Positions 33,001 through 43,900 of a stretch of 64,000 nucleotides of DNA are shown one piece after another. The position numbers and the translations under genes are program-made. The notes below the pieces were generated by a model that was given only the letters and a program-made list of their open reading frames with translations, had not been told where the DNA came from and did not search any database. Numbering within the stretch: the stretch's first letter is position 1; the number at the start of each line of letters is the position of its first letter. This DNA is from Triangularia verruculosa (taxonomy: Eukaryota > Ascomycota > Sordariomycetes > Sordariales > Podosporaceae): positions 124,001 to 188,000 of the forward strand of contig MU863909.1 in the NCBI GenBank assembly GCA_033296885.1, written 5' to 3'.

Positions 33001-33830
33001 GGGACAGTGCCACCGGCTCTCTGGTCCATGGCTGCGAGAAGTTTCCTGGTGCTCCCAGCCGATACATCGGCCTCCTTAGCTTCCTTCATAGCATGCTTCT
33101 CTTTCATGGCTTGGAGTTTGCGCAACCGTTCAGCCTTCTTTTCAGCCTCGGACTGAGCTGGGGTTGGTGTAGACTTAGCTGGCTGTAAAGTCGAAAATCT
33201 GTCAGTAAAATTCCCAGATATGCTCTGAAAGCCAAGGGAACGTACCTCGATGGGCGTTACTGGCACACTACTCTCTGCTGGCTTAGGTTGACCCCGGGGC
33301 CGGGCACTGTCGCGCCGCGAGTCTGCCGAGCCATCACGGCGGGGCCTGCGGTCTCGGGAGTCATCCCTCCTAGAACGATAGTCTCTGTCGCCGTCTCTGC
33401 TATCCCTACCATCACGACTCCGCTGTCTTCTACGATCTGGGGAGCGCAACCGGTCGGGCCCTCTGTCGCGTGACCGTCTTCGATCACGGTGGCCACCTCC
33501 GCCATCTCGGCGTGAACCTCGGTAATAATCGTCATCTCGGCGGTCTAGAGAGCGATCTCTCCAGCGATACGAGTCACGGTCTCTTGCATCGCGGCCATGG
33601 TCGCGGTCTCGCTCGCGGTCACGGTATCGGCGCTGGAAAAGGATGGATATGTTAGAACGGGGCTGCAGTGTCCTTCGGGAAAAGCCACTCACATCTGGAC
33701 TTCGGGAGCGGCGGCGGCGATCGCGCGAGCCATCACGGCGGTCACGGTCGCGTCGATCATCATCTTTCCGCTTTCGCGCAGCATGACTTCCTGCAGGAGA
33801 TGGTGAGCGCGAGTCTCTGGGCCGAGCCAT
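30084..33830 (-). CDS. PRP5: DEAD-box pre-mRNA splicing helicase PRP5
   Basis: RNA-dependent ATPase that remodels the U2 snRNP and proofreads branch-site pairing in prespliceosome assembly. Two introns, 33633-33692 (60 bp, GTGAGT...CCAG) and 33183-33245 (63 bp, GTACGT...ACAG), are multiples of three without stops, so the locus reads through as one frame. Exons are therefore 33830-33693, 33632-33246 and 33182-30084, giving 1207 residues. The N-terminus is an RS/RD-rich region typical of metazoan-type PRP5. Helicase motifs: AKTGSGKT near 609, PTRELCTQ, VLDEADRMFDMGF near 720, SATMP, and HRAGRTGRAG. The Q-motif region GYEKPTPIQMQALP and the PRP5-specific upstream segment (IDYSKLELNTIRKNFWVEP) are present. 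The C-terminal KH-like segment (ATLEINDFPQKARWAVTNR) matches the family. Confidence 0.95.
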   Translation of the reverse strand: MARPRDSRSPSPAGSHAARKRKDDDRRDRDRRDGSRDRRRRSRSPDVSGFSRRTLQPRSNISILFQRRYRDRERDRDHGRDARDRDSYRWRDRSLDRRDDDYYRGSRRDGGGGHRDRRRSRDRGPDRLRSPDRRRQRSRDGRDSRDGDRDYRSRRDDSRDRRPRRDGSADSRRDSARPRGQPKPAESSVPVTPIEVRSLGFQSISGNFTDRFSTLQPAKSTPTPAQSEAEKKAERLRKLQAMKEKHAMKEAKEADVSAGSTRKLLAAMDQRAGGTVPSSPAKASPTPTSPAATTAAASPASTTQAFAGKFDPKAIARNAKGNRASEQTKLGDVKLGDVKLSSQGGPATAVKKDGGLLPTNRTLSTFGFGKAADNQKSTSKRKLDMDDEEIIKRKLVKLPDFALENADTTPYVDVDADDDVEGDLDLVLGRNEEEMAEAQRILQERRDERIQKEGMAMEVDSEVPATEKDDPTPAENAMDVDDEIDPLDAFMADLEHKVPADGAASKPSGNQVNGKKSFEPEAYYSDDNYGYEADKAGPSSILAMASKKKKKDIPVIDYSKLELNTIRKNFWVEPLELSQMTEEEAAELRLELDGIKVSGKNIPRPVQKWSQCGLTRPILDAIEGLGYEKPTPIQMQALPVIMSGRDVIGVAKTGSGKTMAFVLPMLRHIKDQDPVSGDDGPIALIMTPTRELCTQIYTDLLPFTKILKLRAVAAYGGNAIKDQIAELKRGAEIIVATPGRMIDLLAANSGRVTNLKRATYLVLDEADRMFDMGFEPQVMKIFNNVRPERQTILFSATMPRIIDALTKKVLRDPVEITVGGRSVVAPEITQIVEIIDESKKFVRLLELLGELYANDDDVRALIFVERQEKADDLLRELLRRGYGCMSIHGGKDQEDRNSTISDFKKGVCPILIATSVAARGLDVKQLKLVINYDVPNHLEDYVHRAGRTGRAGNTGTAVTFITEEQENCASGVAKALEQSGQPIPERLNEMRKSWKEKVKAGKAKDASGFGGKGLERLDKEREAARLRERKTHKAEGEEEDDKGDDKDEETKKDKAKEAIQAAVSAIVSRDASKTEAADGKATGGLEHGVIKSSGVIAGSSSASAGKGGGALDKAASAISEINARLARAGQLRPGQPIDNKGPDAGAFHATLEINDFPQKARWAVTNRTNVAKILEATGTSITTKGTYYPSGKEPGPGQEAKLYILIEGDTEVVVGNALSELTRLLREGTLAAADAESRAPASGRYTIT

Positions 33831-34714
33831 TCTGAGTAGTTTGACGGTGGCTCAGCAATTGTCTTTGGCGGTAAGTACTTGTTTTTGGAAGCAGTTGACA
33901 TCAAGTTAGTGCCCCGAAGCGATATCTTTGGTCTTCATGCCGTTGGGGTGGAGCGGCGTTGGTTGTGTTGTATACAGACTTCGAACTGGTGAGGACGGGT
34001 GAAGAGATTCGAGACATGGGACACCAAGTTGCTGCTCTGTGGACCGTGCTGGAGAAGTTTGAAGGTGGAGCAACCCAAGCCACAGGACAACAAGGATACC
34101 GGAGCACAACACCGTGCTAGTTGACAGCTTCTTGTTACTTTTCACTGTGGGCTCATGGCTGATCTTCTGGCACAATACAGTGCGGGGGCACACAGTGGAG
34201 GTTGTCATGACGTAGAGATTATGTTTCGTATGGCTGTGTTTGCCTCCATAGTCGAGGAAAAACGCCTTTTGAAAAACAGATGGAAGTAATTGAATGGTAG
34301 ATAGTTTACAGCGCCATTGAAGCTTTTGCCAACAATCAAGGACCACCGGTGTTGTGCGAGAGAGAATAAATTATTTATGTTGTATACATATCTTCAGCAA
34401 ACAGGACATTTGTGGTCCGTGCCCCTGCATCCCACCTTCCTGATGCCTGGTCGCAGGTACGGAGTAAACACAACAGCACCACACCACGGCTCTTGCTTGC
34501 AGCTCTCAGTGGAGCACGGACCGCACCTGGGAAGCTGGTAGCTACCTTACCTAGGGTAAGAGAACTGAGAAAGCCGACCAACCACTTCGCTGCATAAAAT
34601 TGCAATCTCCCCGGCAGCGTCACTTCTACTGCTGCTTGTTGCGAACCCCTCCCACAACAACATCACCACTACACAACCCCAATTGTAGCCTCAGATCCCA
34701 CCGCCACTGCCGCC
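33831..34714. other. Divergent intergenic region PRP5 / mitochondrial HMG gene
   Basis: 884 bp between divergent start codons. A palindromic TACCTTACCTAGGGTAAG element lies near 34543-34560, about 155 bp upstream of the HMG gene. No coding frame is convincing. Confidence 0.5.
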
Positions 34715-35708
34715 ATGCTTTCCTCATTCGGACTCGCGACTGCCCGTCGGGTCCGCGTCATTGGTGCGCGCTCAGCTTTTTCGACTGTTGCCCGTACCGC
34801 AGCCTCTTCCAAGATCCCCATCAGCATTCGCATTGCTGCCGTTTTCAATCGGGGTTTTGCTGCCACCGCCTCCCGTTCAGCAACCAGGACAGCTACCGCC
34901 ACCGCCCCGAAGAAGACCACTACCACCAAGAAGCCGGCTGCCAAGACGACCACTACTGCGGGGCAGAAGAAGGCGACGACTACGAAGAAGGCCACAGCTA
35001 AGAAGGCTGCCCCGAAAAAGAAGGCTGCTCCGAAGAAGAAGACTAGTCGCCCCAAGAAGGCTGTCAAGGAAATTCCCGAAAGTATCAAACTATTCCGACA
35101 AGTCAAGGAGCTGAAGGCCAAGGGCCTTATCAAAGAGCAACCGGCTCTGCTCCCGGCGACTTCATGGATGGTTTACCGTCTGAAGAATGGGAAGGATGTT
35201 TCCGAGAAGGGTGCTATTGAGACCAGCCGTATTTTGAAGGAGGGCTTTGCAGTTCTCTCTTCTGCGGAGAAGCAGGCCCTTCAGGACGAAGCACACGCGA
35301 ACAAGGTGAGAAACGATGCAACTTTGATCTCTTGGGTTGCGACCTACCCAGTCGAGACCATCGAGGCCGCAAACAGGGCTCGGACCAAACTCAGGAAGCT
35401 CGGCAAGCCGAGCAGGGCCTCCCTTAAAGATCCTCGCAAGCCCAAGGGTGTCACAACTGCCTTCTCTCACTTTGTGAGTAAGCGTTTGGCTTCTGGGGAT
35501 TACGAGGGCGTCCCAGTCACGACCAAATTGAGCGGTATCGCGAGCGAGTGGAAGGATATGAGCGAGTCCGATCGCAAGGTATGTATCTAGCGGGCGTATG
35601 ATGTCGTCAACATTTACTAATCATGCTCATTAGCCCTTCGTGCAACTCTACCTGGCCGATCGGGAACGTTACCGGGTTGAGAGGGCTTCTCTTTCCCCCT
35701 CCCCCTGA
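34715..35708 (+). CDS. Mitochondrial HMG-box protein (mtDNA packaging, mtHMG1-like)
   Basis: Probable nucleoid protein that packages mitochondrial DNA, comparable to yeast Abf2 and Podospora mtHMG1. Exons 34715-35578 and 35634-35708 give 312 residues. The first ~45 residues are Arg/Ser/Ala-rich without acidic residues, a mitochondrial presequence. Residues about 60-117 form a Lys/Ala/Thr/Pro-rich tail (KKTTTTKKPAAK, KKAAPKKKAAPKKK) resembling histone H1. A divergent box-like helical region follows (140-230). A C-terminal HMG-box (PKGVTTAFSHFVSKRL ... LSGIASEWKDMSESDRKPF ... YLADRERY) spans the intron. Family role is known; mitochondrial location is inferred from the N-terminus. Confidence 0.82.
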
Positions 35709-36471
35709 GGTTGTTCAACAGATGATATAGGGAAAATGCCGCTTCCATCGGCACCCCATGAGTTGCCACGCATGTTCTTGTACAGGAAAGGAAATCCCAG
35801 AAAAAGAGAAACCAACCTTGTGCCCACCATCAACCCACGAACATTCGATTCTATCACTACAACTACGACGATGGCTGGCGTTGGTTGGGTCCGCAGTAGG
35901 GAATAGGGCGAAGAAGGCCAGGGATGGAGGCAAGATTTGGTTCTTTTGCTTTGCTCGCTGCTCGTTTTTCCATGGAATTTTCCTTTCTTTCCAAGGTCGG
36001 ACAGCTTTAGGTCTGCGTCGTAAGCAATGGCAGCTTACTCTCTGTAACTTGTATGAGTGTACATTTTTCTTGGCCGCAGTCTCGCACAAAAAACAAATAA
36101 ACATCAAAACGAATATGAAGTGTCCCGATTATCATATTATGATGAAAGCTCCTGTTAGTCCTCCAATGTGCATAAGAACGGTACAAAAGTTTGTGTTTGC
36201 CCAATATTTGTGTATTGATACATAAAATGTCCAGTGATATGCCTCATGTCCATGCTATGCCCAGCGCCATGCAATGATAAAATCCAGGGGTATCTTTCCC
36301 AATGATGATAAACCAACAAATCCGCCCCGGTAACGATAACATATCCAACAATCGATGCTCCCACATGAAAACCACACCACGAGGTCTACTTCTCTCCTCT
36401 GGCCTTTATTGGCCGAGTCATACCTCCTGCCTCCACAATGGTAACCCCTTCCACCCTCGCGAGAATCAAGC
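35709..36471. other. Convergent intergenic region
   Basis: 763 bp between the stop codons of the HMG gene and the next, convergent gene. AT-rich around 36060-36350. No RNA gene or repeat was seen. Confidence 0.5.
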
Positions 36472-38022
36472 CTATCTCGGCCCCATCACCACCACAACCT
36501 CACCGTCTCCTCCGTACCACTTCATGCCTGTGTCCTTCACCTGGCGCCTGCTTGCCACATAGAGCACAAGATGCATATGTCCCACCACACACCCCCAGCA
36601 CCGCAATTTAATCCAACTGTAGTCCTCCGCTCGACTGCAACTGGTTCCCCAACCGGCAACTCCGTTTTCGATGTAATTTGTCAAGAATGTCCAAGCCGAC
36701 TTCTTGAGGTCAGGCGGCCAGGTGGTGGTCTCAACGAGCCAGTATCCCCTTTCAAACGGGCGGAGCTCCCTGGTCTGGCTTGCTGGTATGAATCGAGACG
36801 GAAGATCGAGTTCGGTCGCCAGTTTGGAGAGTACAGGGGAGATGACATCTGAAGGCTCAAGTACCGTTTGTGCTGTTGGAGGCGGAGGTGAGGAGACGCT
36901 CAGCTTAGCCGCATAGTAGGCAAGTGGCTTGTTGGGAGGTAGCCGGGCAGGGGGTTGTCGTCGAGGGCCAATATCGCTCGTGCTTCTGACAAGTGGTTGT
37001 CCAGGCTCAAGATCATTGGCAGGTCTTCTGCGTTTCGCGACAGGTTCCGACTCTGCTCGCACGAGCGCCGGTGGTTCTAGGATACAAGGAACCGACTTCT
37101 GAGTCGGATTGGATGAGTACAAGACGGTCTCCTCGATCACCTCGCCGCTTGATGTCTGAGTTGGATTCGACCGTCGTATGAAGGATACATCCGGCGATTG
37201 CGGGATGATCCTGTAAGCGGCATCAAAAAGCTCCGGGCGAGAGGGCTCTTTTGACAGTGAGACGGACAAAGTTTCCTGTGGCAGGATGGATCGCTGGTTT
37301 GAGCTCTGCCTTTGCGGTTGGCCTGGCGGATAACTTCCGTGGTATGTCCTTGATTGCGGTAAACTTGGTTGCGGAACACTCGGTCGAGAAAGGCTGGGTT
37401 TCGGTGGACTTGAATCCGGTGACCTGGTGGTTTCCTGGAAGTTACGACGACGTCTAGGGCTCCTCCGAAGCTGTGAAGGGGCCAGGCTTTGGGGCTGGGA
37501 GCTCGGAACTAGCCGTTGTGACTTTCGGCGAACTAGAGGCGATGATGGCATCTGTTGACTTTCCAAGGAGGATGTGAAGAAGTCTAGCTTCCTTGATGGC
37601 GTCCAGAGATCATCATACACGATATTACCGTTCGGCATGGAATCCTGAATCTCGCTCGGCGGCGCCTGCCATGATGACTGCGTCTCAGATATATGCGGTT
37701 CAGATGCAGGTGCAATGAATGGCAACCTCGGCGAGTGGAAATTGTTGTTGGCGCTTTGGAACGACAGGATAGGCGAATCCATGACTCCATGTTCCTGTGT
37801 CAAAGATGGCGACCCTTGACCTATGCCCATCCCCACAAACTCTCTTTCGTTGGGTAGAGTCGTCTCTCCTTCCTCTTGTGCAGCTTGTCCCGCCGATATT
37901 CGCGTGTAGTGCGCTGGCTTAAAGTCGAAATACGCAGCAGCTAGCGTTCGGTACCTCGCATCATCCACCCCCCGGGCAGGGGCTGCGATGTGTACGAGGA
38001 TTTCGGTCTCGGGCCTTTGCAT
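36472..38022 (-). CDS. Uncharacterised fungal protein with conserved-looking C-terminal domain
   Basis: A single-exon gene of 516 residues starting MQRPETEILVHIAAPARGVD. I do not recognise the family by name. Residues 1-50 form a compact segment (DDARYRTLAAAYFDFKP). Residues about 60-390 are Ser/Pro/Gln/Arg-rich and probably disordered, with basic clusters (RRSPRRRRNF, KRRRP) that could act as nuclear localisation signals. The last ~110 residues (FERGYWLVETTTWPPDLKKS ... NGVAGWGTSC ... WIKLRCWGCVVGHMHLVLYV ... MKWYGGDGEVVVVM) are Trp/Gly-rich and look like a folded, conserved domain. The ATG at 38022 is the first in frame. A nuclear role is only suggested by the basic clusters. Confidence 0.85.
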   Translation of the reverse strand: MQRPETEILVHIAAPARGVDDARYRTLAAAYFDFKPAHYTRISAGQAAQEEGETTLPNEREFVGMGIGQGSPSLTQEHGVMDSPILSFQSANNNFHSPRLPFIAPASEPHISETQSSWQAPPSEIQDSMPNGNIVYDDLWTPSRKLDFFTSSLESQQMPSSPLVRRKSQRLVPSSQPQSLAPSQLRRSPRRRRNFQETTRSPDSSPPKPSLSRPSVPQPSLPQSRTYHGSYPPGQPQRQSSNQRSILPQETLSVSLSKEPSRPELFDAAYRIIPQSPDVSFIRRSNPTQTSSGEVIEETVLYSSNPTQKSVPCILEPPALVRAESEPVAKRRRPANDLEPGQPLVRSTSDIGPRRQPPARLPPNKPLAYYAAKLSVSSPPPPTAQTVLEPSDVISPVLSKLATELDLPSRFIPASQTRELRPFERGYWLVETTTWPPDLKKSAWTFLTNYIENGVAGWGTSCSRAEDYSWIKLRCWGCVVGHMHLVLYVASRRQVKDTGMKWYGGDGEVVVVMGPR

Positions 38023-38719
38023 GATGACCTGACCTCAACGCTCCTAAAATGACTTTTGGCTCCTGTGCCGACCATGAATGTTGAGCAAAGGTGAAAGGTA
38101 TCGGAATCGATGCTGTGTTTCATGAGAGCCTAGTTATGTTGAAGGCGCGGCCAAGGATGATGAAAGCAAGAAGTCGCAAGTCGCAGAAAAATGAGGATAT
38201 ATAATAATGAAAAGAAAAGGAACCAAAAAAAGCGAAGAGTTCAGATCAAAAAACCAACAAAGGCTGCCTGGTGTGCCGACTTGCTCCTCATGCTCGCCGT
38301 GAGACCGACAAGTGAATGAGACGGAGCGCGTGTGAAGAAGACGCGGGGTGCTCCACCTGCCTGATACGGCAACCAGGTACGTACCGTCCCACTGGGACTA
38401 GCTTGCCTGCCCCGGTAACCGCAACGGCGCCGGTGCCGGCGCGCGCAAACCGCCAGCTCATCAACGCGCGCGGTGAGGCAGGGCTGAGAAGAACTGACGG
38501 TTAATTAGACATTTTTTGCCCCTGTATTCCGCCTAAACTTGGAACCTGTCCAGCGGGAAAGGAGATGCCAAGATAGCGACCACAAGAAGCAATATCCACT
38601 CGCTTGTGCAACTTGTAGGGACAACAACACATTGCCAATTGTCCATCCTCAACGCCTCACATCAAGCCCAAACCAGCCCAAACCAGCCCAATCACCCCTA
38701 CAAGCACACCAACTTCACA
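38023..38719. other. Divergent intergenic region before ERG26
   Basis: 697 bp between divergent start codons. Contains a palindromic AGGTACGTACC near 38375-38385, a CG-rich stretch near 38400-38470, and a duplicated 10-mer AAACCAGCCC near 38669-38689 in the probable 5' UTR of ERG26. Confidence 0.5.
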
Positions 38720-39908
38720 ATGACGTCCGAAAAGAAGCCATCCCTCGGCTCTGCCTTGGTCATCGGCGGCTGCGGTTTCCTGGGTCACCACGTTGTCCGC
38801 CTCCTGCTGCGCGACTACACCACCACCTCCATCTCCGTTATTGACCTCCGGTGCACGCGCAACCGCCGCCCCGAATCTGACGGCGTCAAGTACTACGAAG
38901 CCGACATCACCGACGCTGACAAGCTCATCTCCGTCTTCTCGGAAGCCCGCCCCGATGTTGTCATCCACACTGCCTCCCCCCCAGCCCAATCCAACGACAG
39001 CGTCTCCCATGCCCTCTTCAAGAAAGTCAACGTCGACGGCACCGCCGCCGTCATCAAAGCCTGCCAAACCACCGGCGTCAAGGCTCTCGTATATACCTCA
39101 TCCGCCTCGGTCATGTCAGACAACAAATCCGACCTGATCAACGCCGACGAAAGGTGGCCCACCATCCGCGGTGAGAACCAAACCGAATACTACTCCGAGA
39201 CCAAGGCATGTATCCCTTCACACATACCCCCCCTATTCTTTCTCCAATCCTAACATCCCCCACCTATAGGCCGCCGCCGAAGAACTTGTCCTCGAAGCCA
39301 ACCGCGCCTCCCCTGCCCCGTCCCTCCTAACCTGCGCCATCCGCCCCTCAGGCATCATGGGTGAAGGTGACACCATGGTCCTCTACCACATGATCAACAT
39401 CTACCGCCAGGGCCGCACCGGCGTCCAAGTCGGCGATAACAACAACCTCTTCGACTTCACCTACGTCGAAAACGTCGCCCACGGGCACCTCCTCGCCGCC
39501 CGCGCCCTCCTCCTCACCGCCCAGTCCAACACCATCCCCCTCGACCACGAGCGCGTCGATGGCGAAGCTTTCCTCGTCACCAACGACTCCCCCGTCTACT
39601 TCTGGGACTTCTGCCGGGCCGTCTGGGCCGCCGCTGGGTCGCCCATGGGAACAGATCACGTCAGGATCTTGCCAAGAGGAGTGGGCATGGTCCTGGGCCT
39701 CCTGAGCGAGTGCTTCTTTGCCGCGATTGGCAAGCCGCCCACGTTCAACAGGCAGAGAATTGTGTATAGCTGCATGACGAGATACTACGACATCAGCAAG
39801 GCGAAGAAGAGGCTGGGGTACAAGCCCTTGGTGAGCTTGGACGAGGGTGTGAGGAGGAGCGTCAAGTGGACGTTGGAGCAGGAGAAGATCAATACCGAGA
39901 AGAAATAG
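38720..39908 (+). CDS. ERG26: Sterol-4-alpha-carboxylate 3-dehydrogenase (ERG26)
   Basis: NAD(P)-dependent decarboxylating dehydrogenase of the C4-demethylation step in ergosterol synthesis, acting at the ER with Erg25, Erg27 and Erg28. Exons 38720-39205 and 39270-39908 encode 374 residues. The Rossmann GGCGFLG motif is at about 16-22. Catalytic YSETK (YxxxK) at 158-162 ends exon 1, and the 3beta-HSD-type core RPSGIMGEGD and LFDFTYVENVAHGHLLAA follow. The intron begins GCATGT instead of GT and ends CACCTATAG. Only the GC donor keeps the frame (ETK-AAAEELVLEANR), so this is a GC-AG intron. The ATG lies in a CACAATGAC context. Confidence 0.93.
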
Positions 39909-40934
39909 AGGCGGCAAACAAAGGGGGGGGAAAGGATATTTTGGTGTTGAGTTTTGAATTGAGGGGTTTGAAAGAGATACCTTTGGGTTTTTGTTTTGGT
40001 AAAAAGAGGGGAGAGAGGTTACGTATGTATGGATAATAATTAATGAATGATGTGTGGAATTGAAGGCATGGGGGGAACAAAAAGGTGGTGATGGGCAAAG
40101 GAAGGATGAGAAAGAAGAGGTGCACATAAGTCAAAATCAGTGCATATACAGGCATATATATCTAGATATTTTGATCACAGGTAGGAGGAGTGTACCATGA
40201 TTAGCGCGATGAAGTGATATCTCTGCCTAGCACCGACAACTTCAGCTGTTCCTTAATACATGTCTCGACCCCAAAGAGAAGGACCATATGTCCAGGTCGT
40301 CCATCAATTTCACTGGCTACCTGCGTGTCCTTGGATCGGTTCGGCAAGCCCTTTGCAAGCAGTAATCGCTCCCCCGGCTATGACTTGAACATCGAGTAGC
40401 GCAAGTGTAGATGAAATCGAGTGTCTCGCCTCTCCTCACAAAACCACTCACACTTGAGACAGGCATACGAACAAGACACAAGATAAAGCACCAACTCGGT
40501 TTCAAGCCTATCCCATTTCCCACCCATTTCTGTCTCACTCTCTAAATGGTTCCCTTCCTGTCCTTTTTCTCTGCTTTGTTTTTTCTTTTGTTCAACCCAT
40601 TCAAAAAGGAAAAAAGGAAAAAAAAATTAGGAACACGGAAACACATTTCCCTTCGTTCCCTCCCCGTTTCTTTTACTTGACAACAACAAGCCTCTCTTTC
40701 CCCAGTGAAGTGTAAAAAAGTGACCGCCTCGTTATCCCCTTACTCCCAAACAGACATATTAGACCCAATGAACAAAGTAAAGATTAAAAACGCCCGCAGC
40801 TATGCTTGCAAAATATTTCCTCGAACCTAACTTTCAATTCTTTTTCCCACACAGAGACAGGGAGAGGGGTATCATAATTCCGGCCGGCGACTGCCCGGCG
40901 GAGGAGAAGGAGGCAAATAATCAGCCACTGCTTC
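39909..40934. other. Convergent intergenic region ERG26 / LIM-RhoGAP
   Basis: 1.0 kb between convergent stop codons. Contains A-rich and pyrimidine-rich tracts (around 40550-40700). An open frame on the opposite strand of ERG26 extends into it but is a shadow. No RNA gene was recognised. Confidence 0.5.
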
Positions 40935-43900
40935 CTACGCAGTCCCGGTTGTCAACCCGCTGTTTTGTCTCCCCCACCCCGAATTCCTCCACTCTCCTCT
41001 CTGCCCTTGTCCTGGCGGGCCTGGCTGAGCTTGGTTATGCTGTGGCTGTTGTTGTGGCGGCTGTGATGGTGCCATATGCCCCTGGTTTCCGCCTTCTGGC
41101 CCTCTATATGGCGACTGTTGAGGAGGGTCATATGGTCCACGTTTGTGAGGCGGCGGCGTCGCTTGAGCTGGAGGGGCCGCCGCAAAGGCTGGTATCGTTG
41201 GCTCCTGCATTGGGCGGACGCTGCTTTCCTGCTGCCACGATGCCGGGTCGGTCTCTATCCTCCTCGGCGGTGGGCGGCTTGGATTGTTGTCGTGACGGCC
41301 CATCAGCTCTCCAACTTCACTATACTGTCGGATAGGGCCGTTGGCTGCACGGTCACCAAAACGCTTCAGAATTTCTTTGGTGGTCAGCTCGGCGGTGTTA
41401 TTGAACAATGATTGATCTTGTAAAAGGTCGGCCAGATCGTCAGGAACCTGTTCATTTGTTAGCATCATTTCAACAGAAACGCGTAAAGGATTCTGAACTT
41501 ACCAAGCACATCTCCTCAACATTAGCAATGATCACCTCTACGGCCTGAATGGCGAACATAGGGTCGCTGTCGAGACTTGCGGCCTTGTTCGCATCCAACA
41601 AAACGTTGGGCGCAATGACGGTGGCTAAATTCCTGATATCCATCTTGGATCCGGTATCATCATCCACCTGGTGAAAAGACCCCACCCATTTCAAGAAGCA
41701 AAACAAGACTTCCAGACAGTCACGGTTGACCTTTGGAAGAAGGCAGCACGCCAAGTGTAAACAATGCTTCCTCGTCTCTGGATCTGGAATCTTGGCCGCC
41801 GTTAACCAAAGGCGGTAGAGTTTCTGTGTCATCAAAGGATCCGGAAGTGCTCGTAGGTATCGCTTCAGTAGCGCAGCCAAATGAACAACGTGGGTCGAGC
41901 CAAAGTCCACATCTTCTTCCCTGTCAAGCGCCTCAGCCATCTCTCCCAACTTCTTGAGGTTGCCGCTTTTCCGAAAAACACCTTCGACCGAAAGGTCCAT
42001 CTGCTTCATTGCTGAGATGATGTCGTCGACGATGGAAGGAATCTTCAAGGTACCCGGCCCCACACCGTCCGTCGACTCGCACCCATCCCGCTCAATGATG
42101 ACCTCCAATGGGACGCCGAACACTCCTTTCTTCTTGACAGCCTTCTGCTTGTCATTCTTGAATGCCTTGCCGATGTTTTTCCAGAAAGTAGGGGCCTTCT
42201 TGTTTTCAATGAATCCCAACAGTTCTTCCAACGTGAACTCATTCTCCACCATAGGGTGCATCGTCATCACAGCCAGATGCCTGACGATGAAATATTCTAG
42301 TCCCGAAAGCTCTGAAAAGTACCGTCGGGCGCCGCGCATTTGCCCTGGGTCACCAACGCTGCGTGACCCTACTCCTTTACCGTCCGACAGACTCCGCTGG
42401 TGCATGTTATTAGCACCACCAGCTCCTGCTCGTGGTTCGGTGGCTGGAGACCGGAAGAGCTCCTGGCGGTTTTGACTCGGCTGGTAGGACCTCTGTTCCC
42501 TCGCGGCTTGCTCGGCCGCAACAATTCGAGGAATATCGTCGAGTGTGAGCGCATCTTGATTCGGCAAAGTCATGTCCTCTTCGTCGATGGGTCCGCGCTC
42601 ATCGACGATGTGGAAACCCCTATTTTGACCTCCCTCGCCCGTACCACCTGCTGATCCCGGCCGTACGCTACTGCTCTCAGGTCCATCTAGAATTCTTGAT
42701 GTCCGCGCCTTTCTAAAGCTAGACGACAAGTGTTTGTCCATACGGGTGCTCTTCAACCTTCGGACATCGTTGAGAGCGCTCTCGTAGGACGACTCTCGGT
42801 GATGTCGTGGATAATCGCCCCCTGGTTGTCTAGACCGTCCTTCGGCAGAGTCTTGGTCACCTCCATTCAGGTCATCGGGATGGTTAAGAGCACCGTTTAC
42901 CCGGAGAATCTCAAGTAGCCGCGCCAGAGCCACTTGGAGCAAAAAGACGTATTGTTGAAGCTTGGTGATGTGCTCAAATGGTGATACATGTGCGGGTATG
43001 TGGGGGTCGCAAGTGCTGCACACTATCTTGGTGTCGTAAGGAGTTAACCGGGCCTCCTGAAGTTTCCGACCAAGTTCTCTGCCGCAACGCGAGCAATTGG
43101 CACAGGCCAGATGCCACCGCTTGTCCCCGCTCTTCGCGCACTCGTCTTCGATTGGTTTATGGCATGAGATGCACTGGTCCGAATCATGTGCTGACAATCT
43201 GGACATTCCAGATGTTAGTTGAAGCGTAGTTGTGGAATTGTCCTCCACCTTTAGCGCTTCCAGGTCGCTCAGATCATCCAAGAAATTGTAGAGGCCGTCT
43301 GGTGAATTCCGTTCTTTTTCGATTCTGAGAGCGCCCTGCAGGCAGATTCGAATGAGGAGCTTCAAGTAATGGGCAAGACCAGTGACAAGGGTCAGCAATT
43401 CTTGTGTGACGCCAGGTTTGCGTGTGACCCTGTCTTGGGTTTTGGAAAGTAGCGAGAAGAACGCCACGATCTTTTTGCATAACAATTTGGCTTCACGCCC
43501 GTATGCCAAACCGGCTGCGTGTTCGGTTAGCAACAGCGTTACGAGGTATCGGTGCGCCACGGGGGTTATTCTTACATTTTTGGTCCGCCTCGCTGGTCAT
43601 GGTGGCGTCGAGTCGGTCAGCGGACCGGAAAAGAATGTCAACATGGAAGATAAACTTCTTGGCTACCATGACACCATCAACATAGGCTCCGTTGCTCACA
43701 TGCAAAAGCATGTCTGATATACAAGCAGCCGACGACTCCTCAAAGGTCGAGAGCACGCTCCAGATTCGGTACACCTTCTCTTCCATGCGCTCCTCTTCGC
43801 CGCGGACATGTTCGCGACCAGCGGCGTCATCTTGGGTGATGACAGGGGTTTCTTGTGGTGAATTGAGTCGGACGTTCCAAAACTTGTGAATCATGTAGCA

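Noticed and set aside
33633..33692. Coding interpretation of the in-frame segments in PRP5
   Set aside because: Both segments have clean GTGAGT/GTACGT donors, polypyrimidine and AG acceptors, and break the RS/RD and Pro/Thr composition, so I treat them as introns; RNA-seq would settle it.
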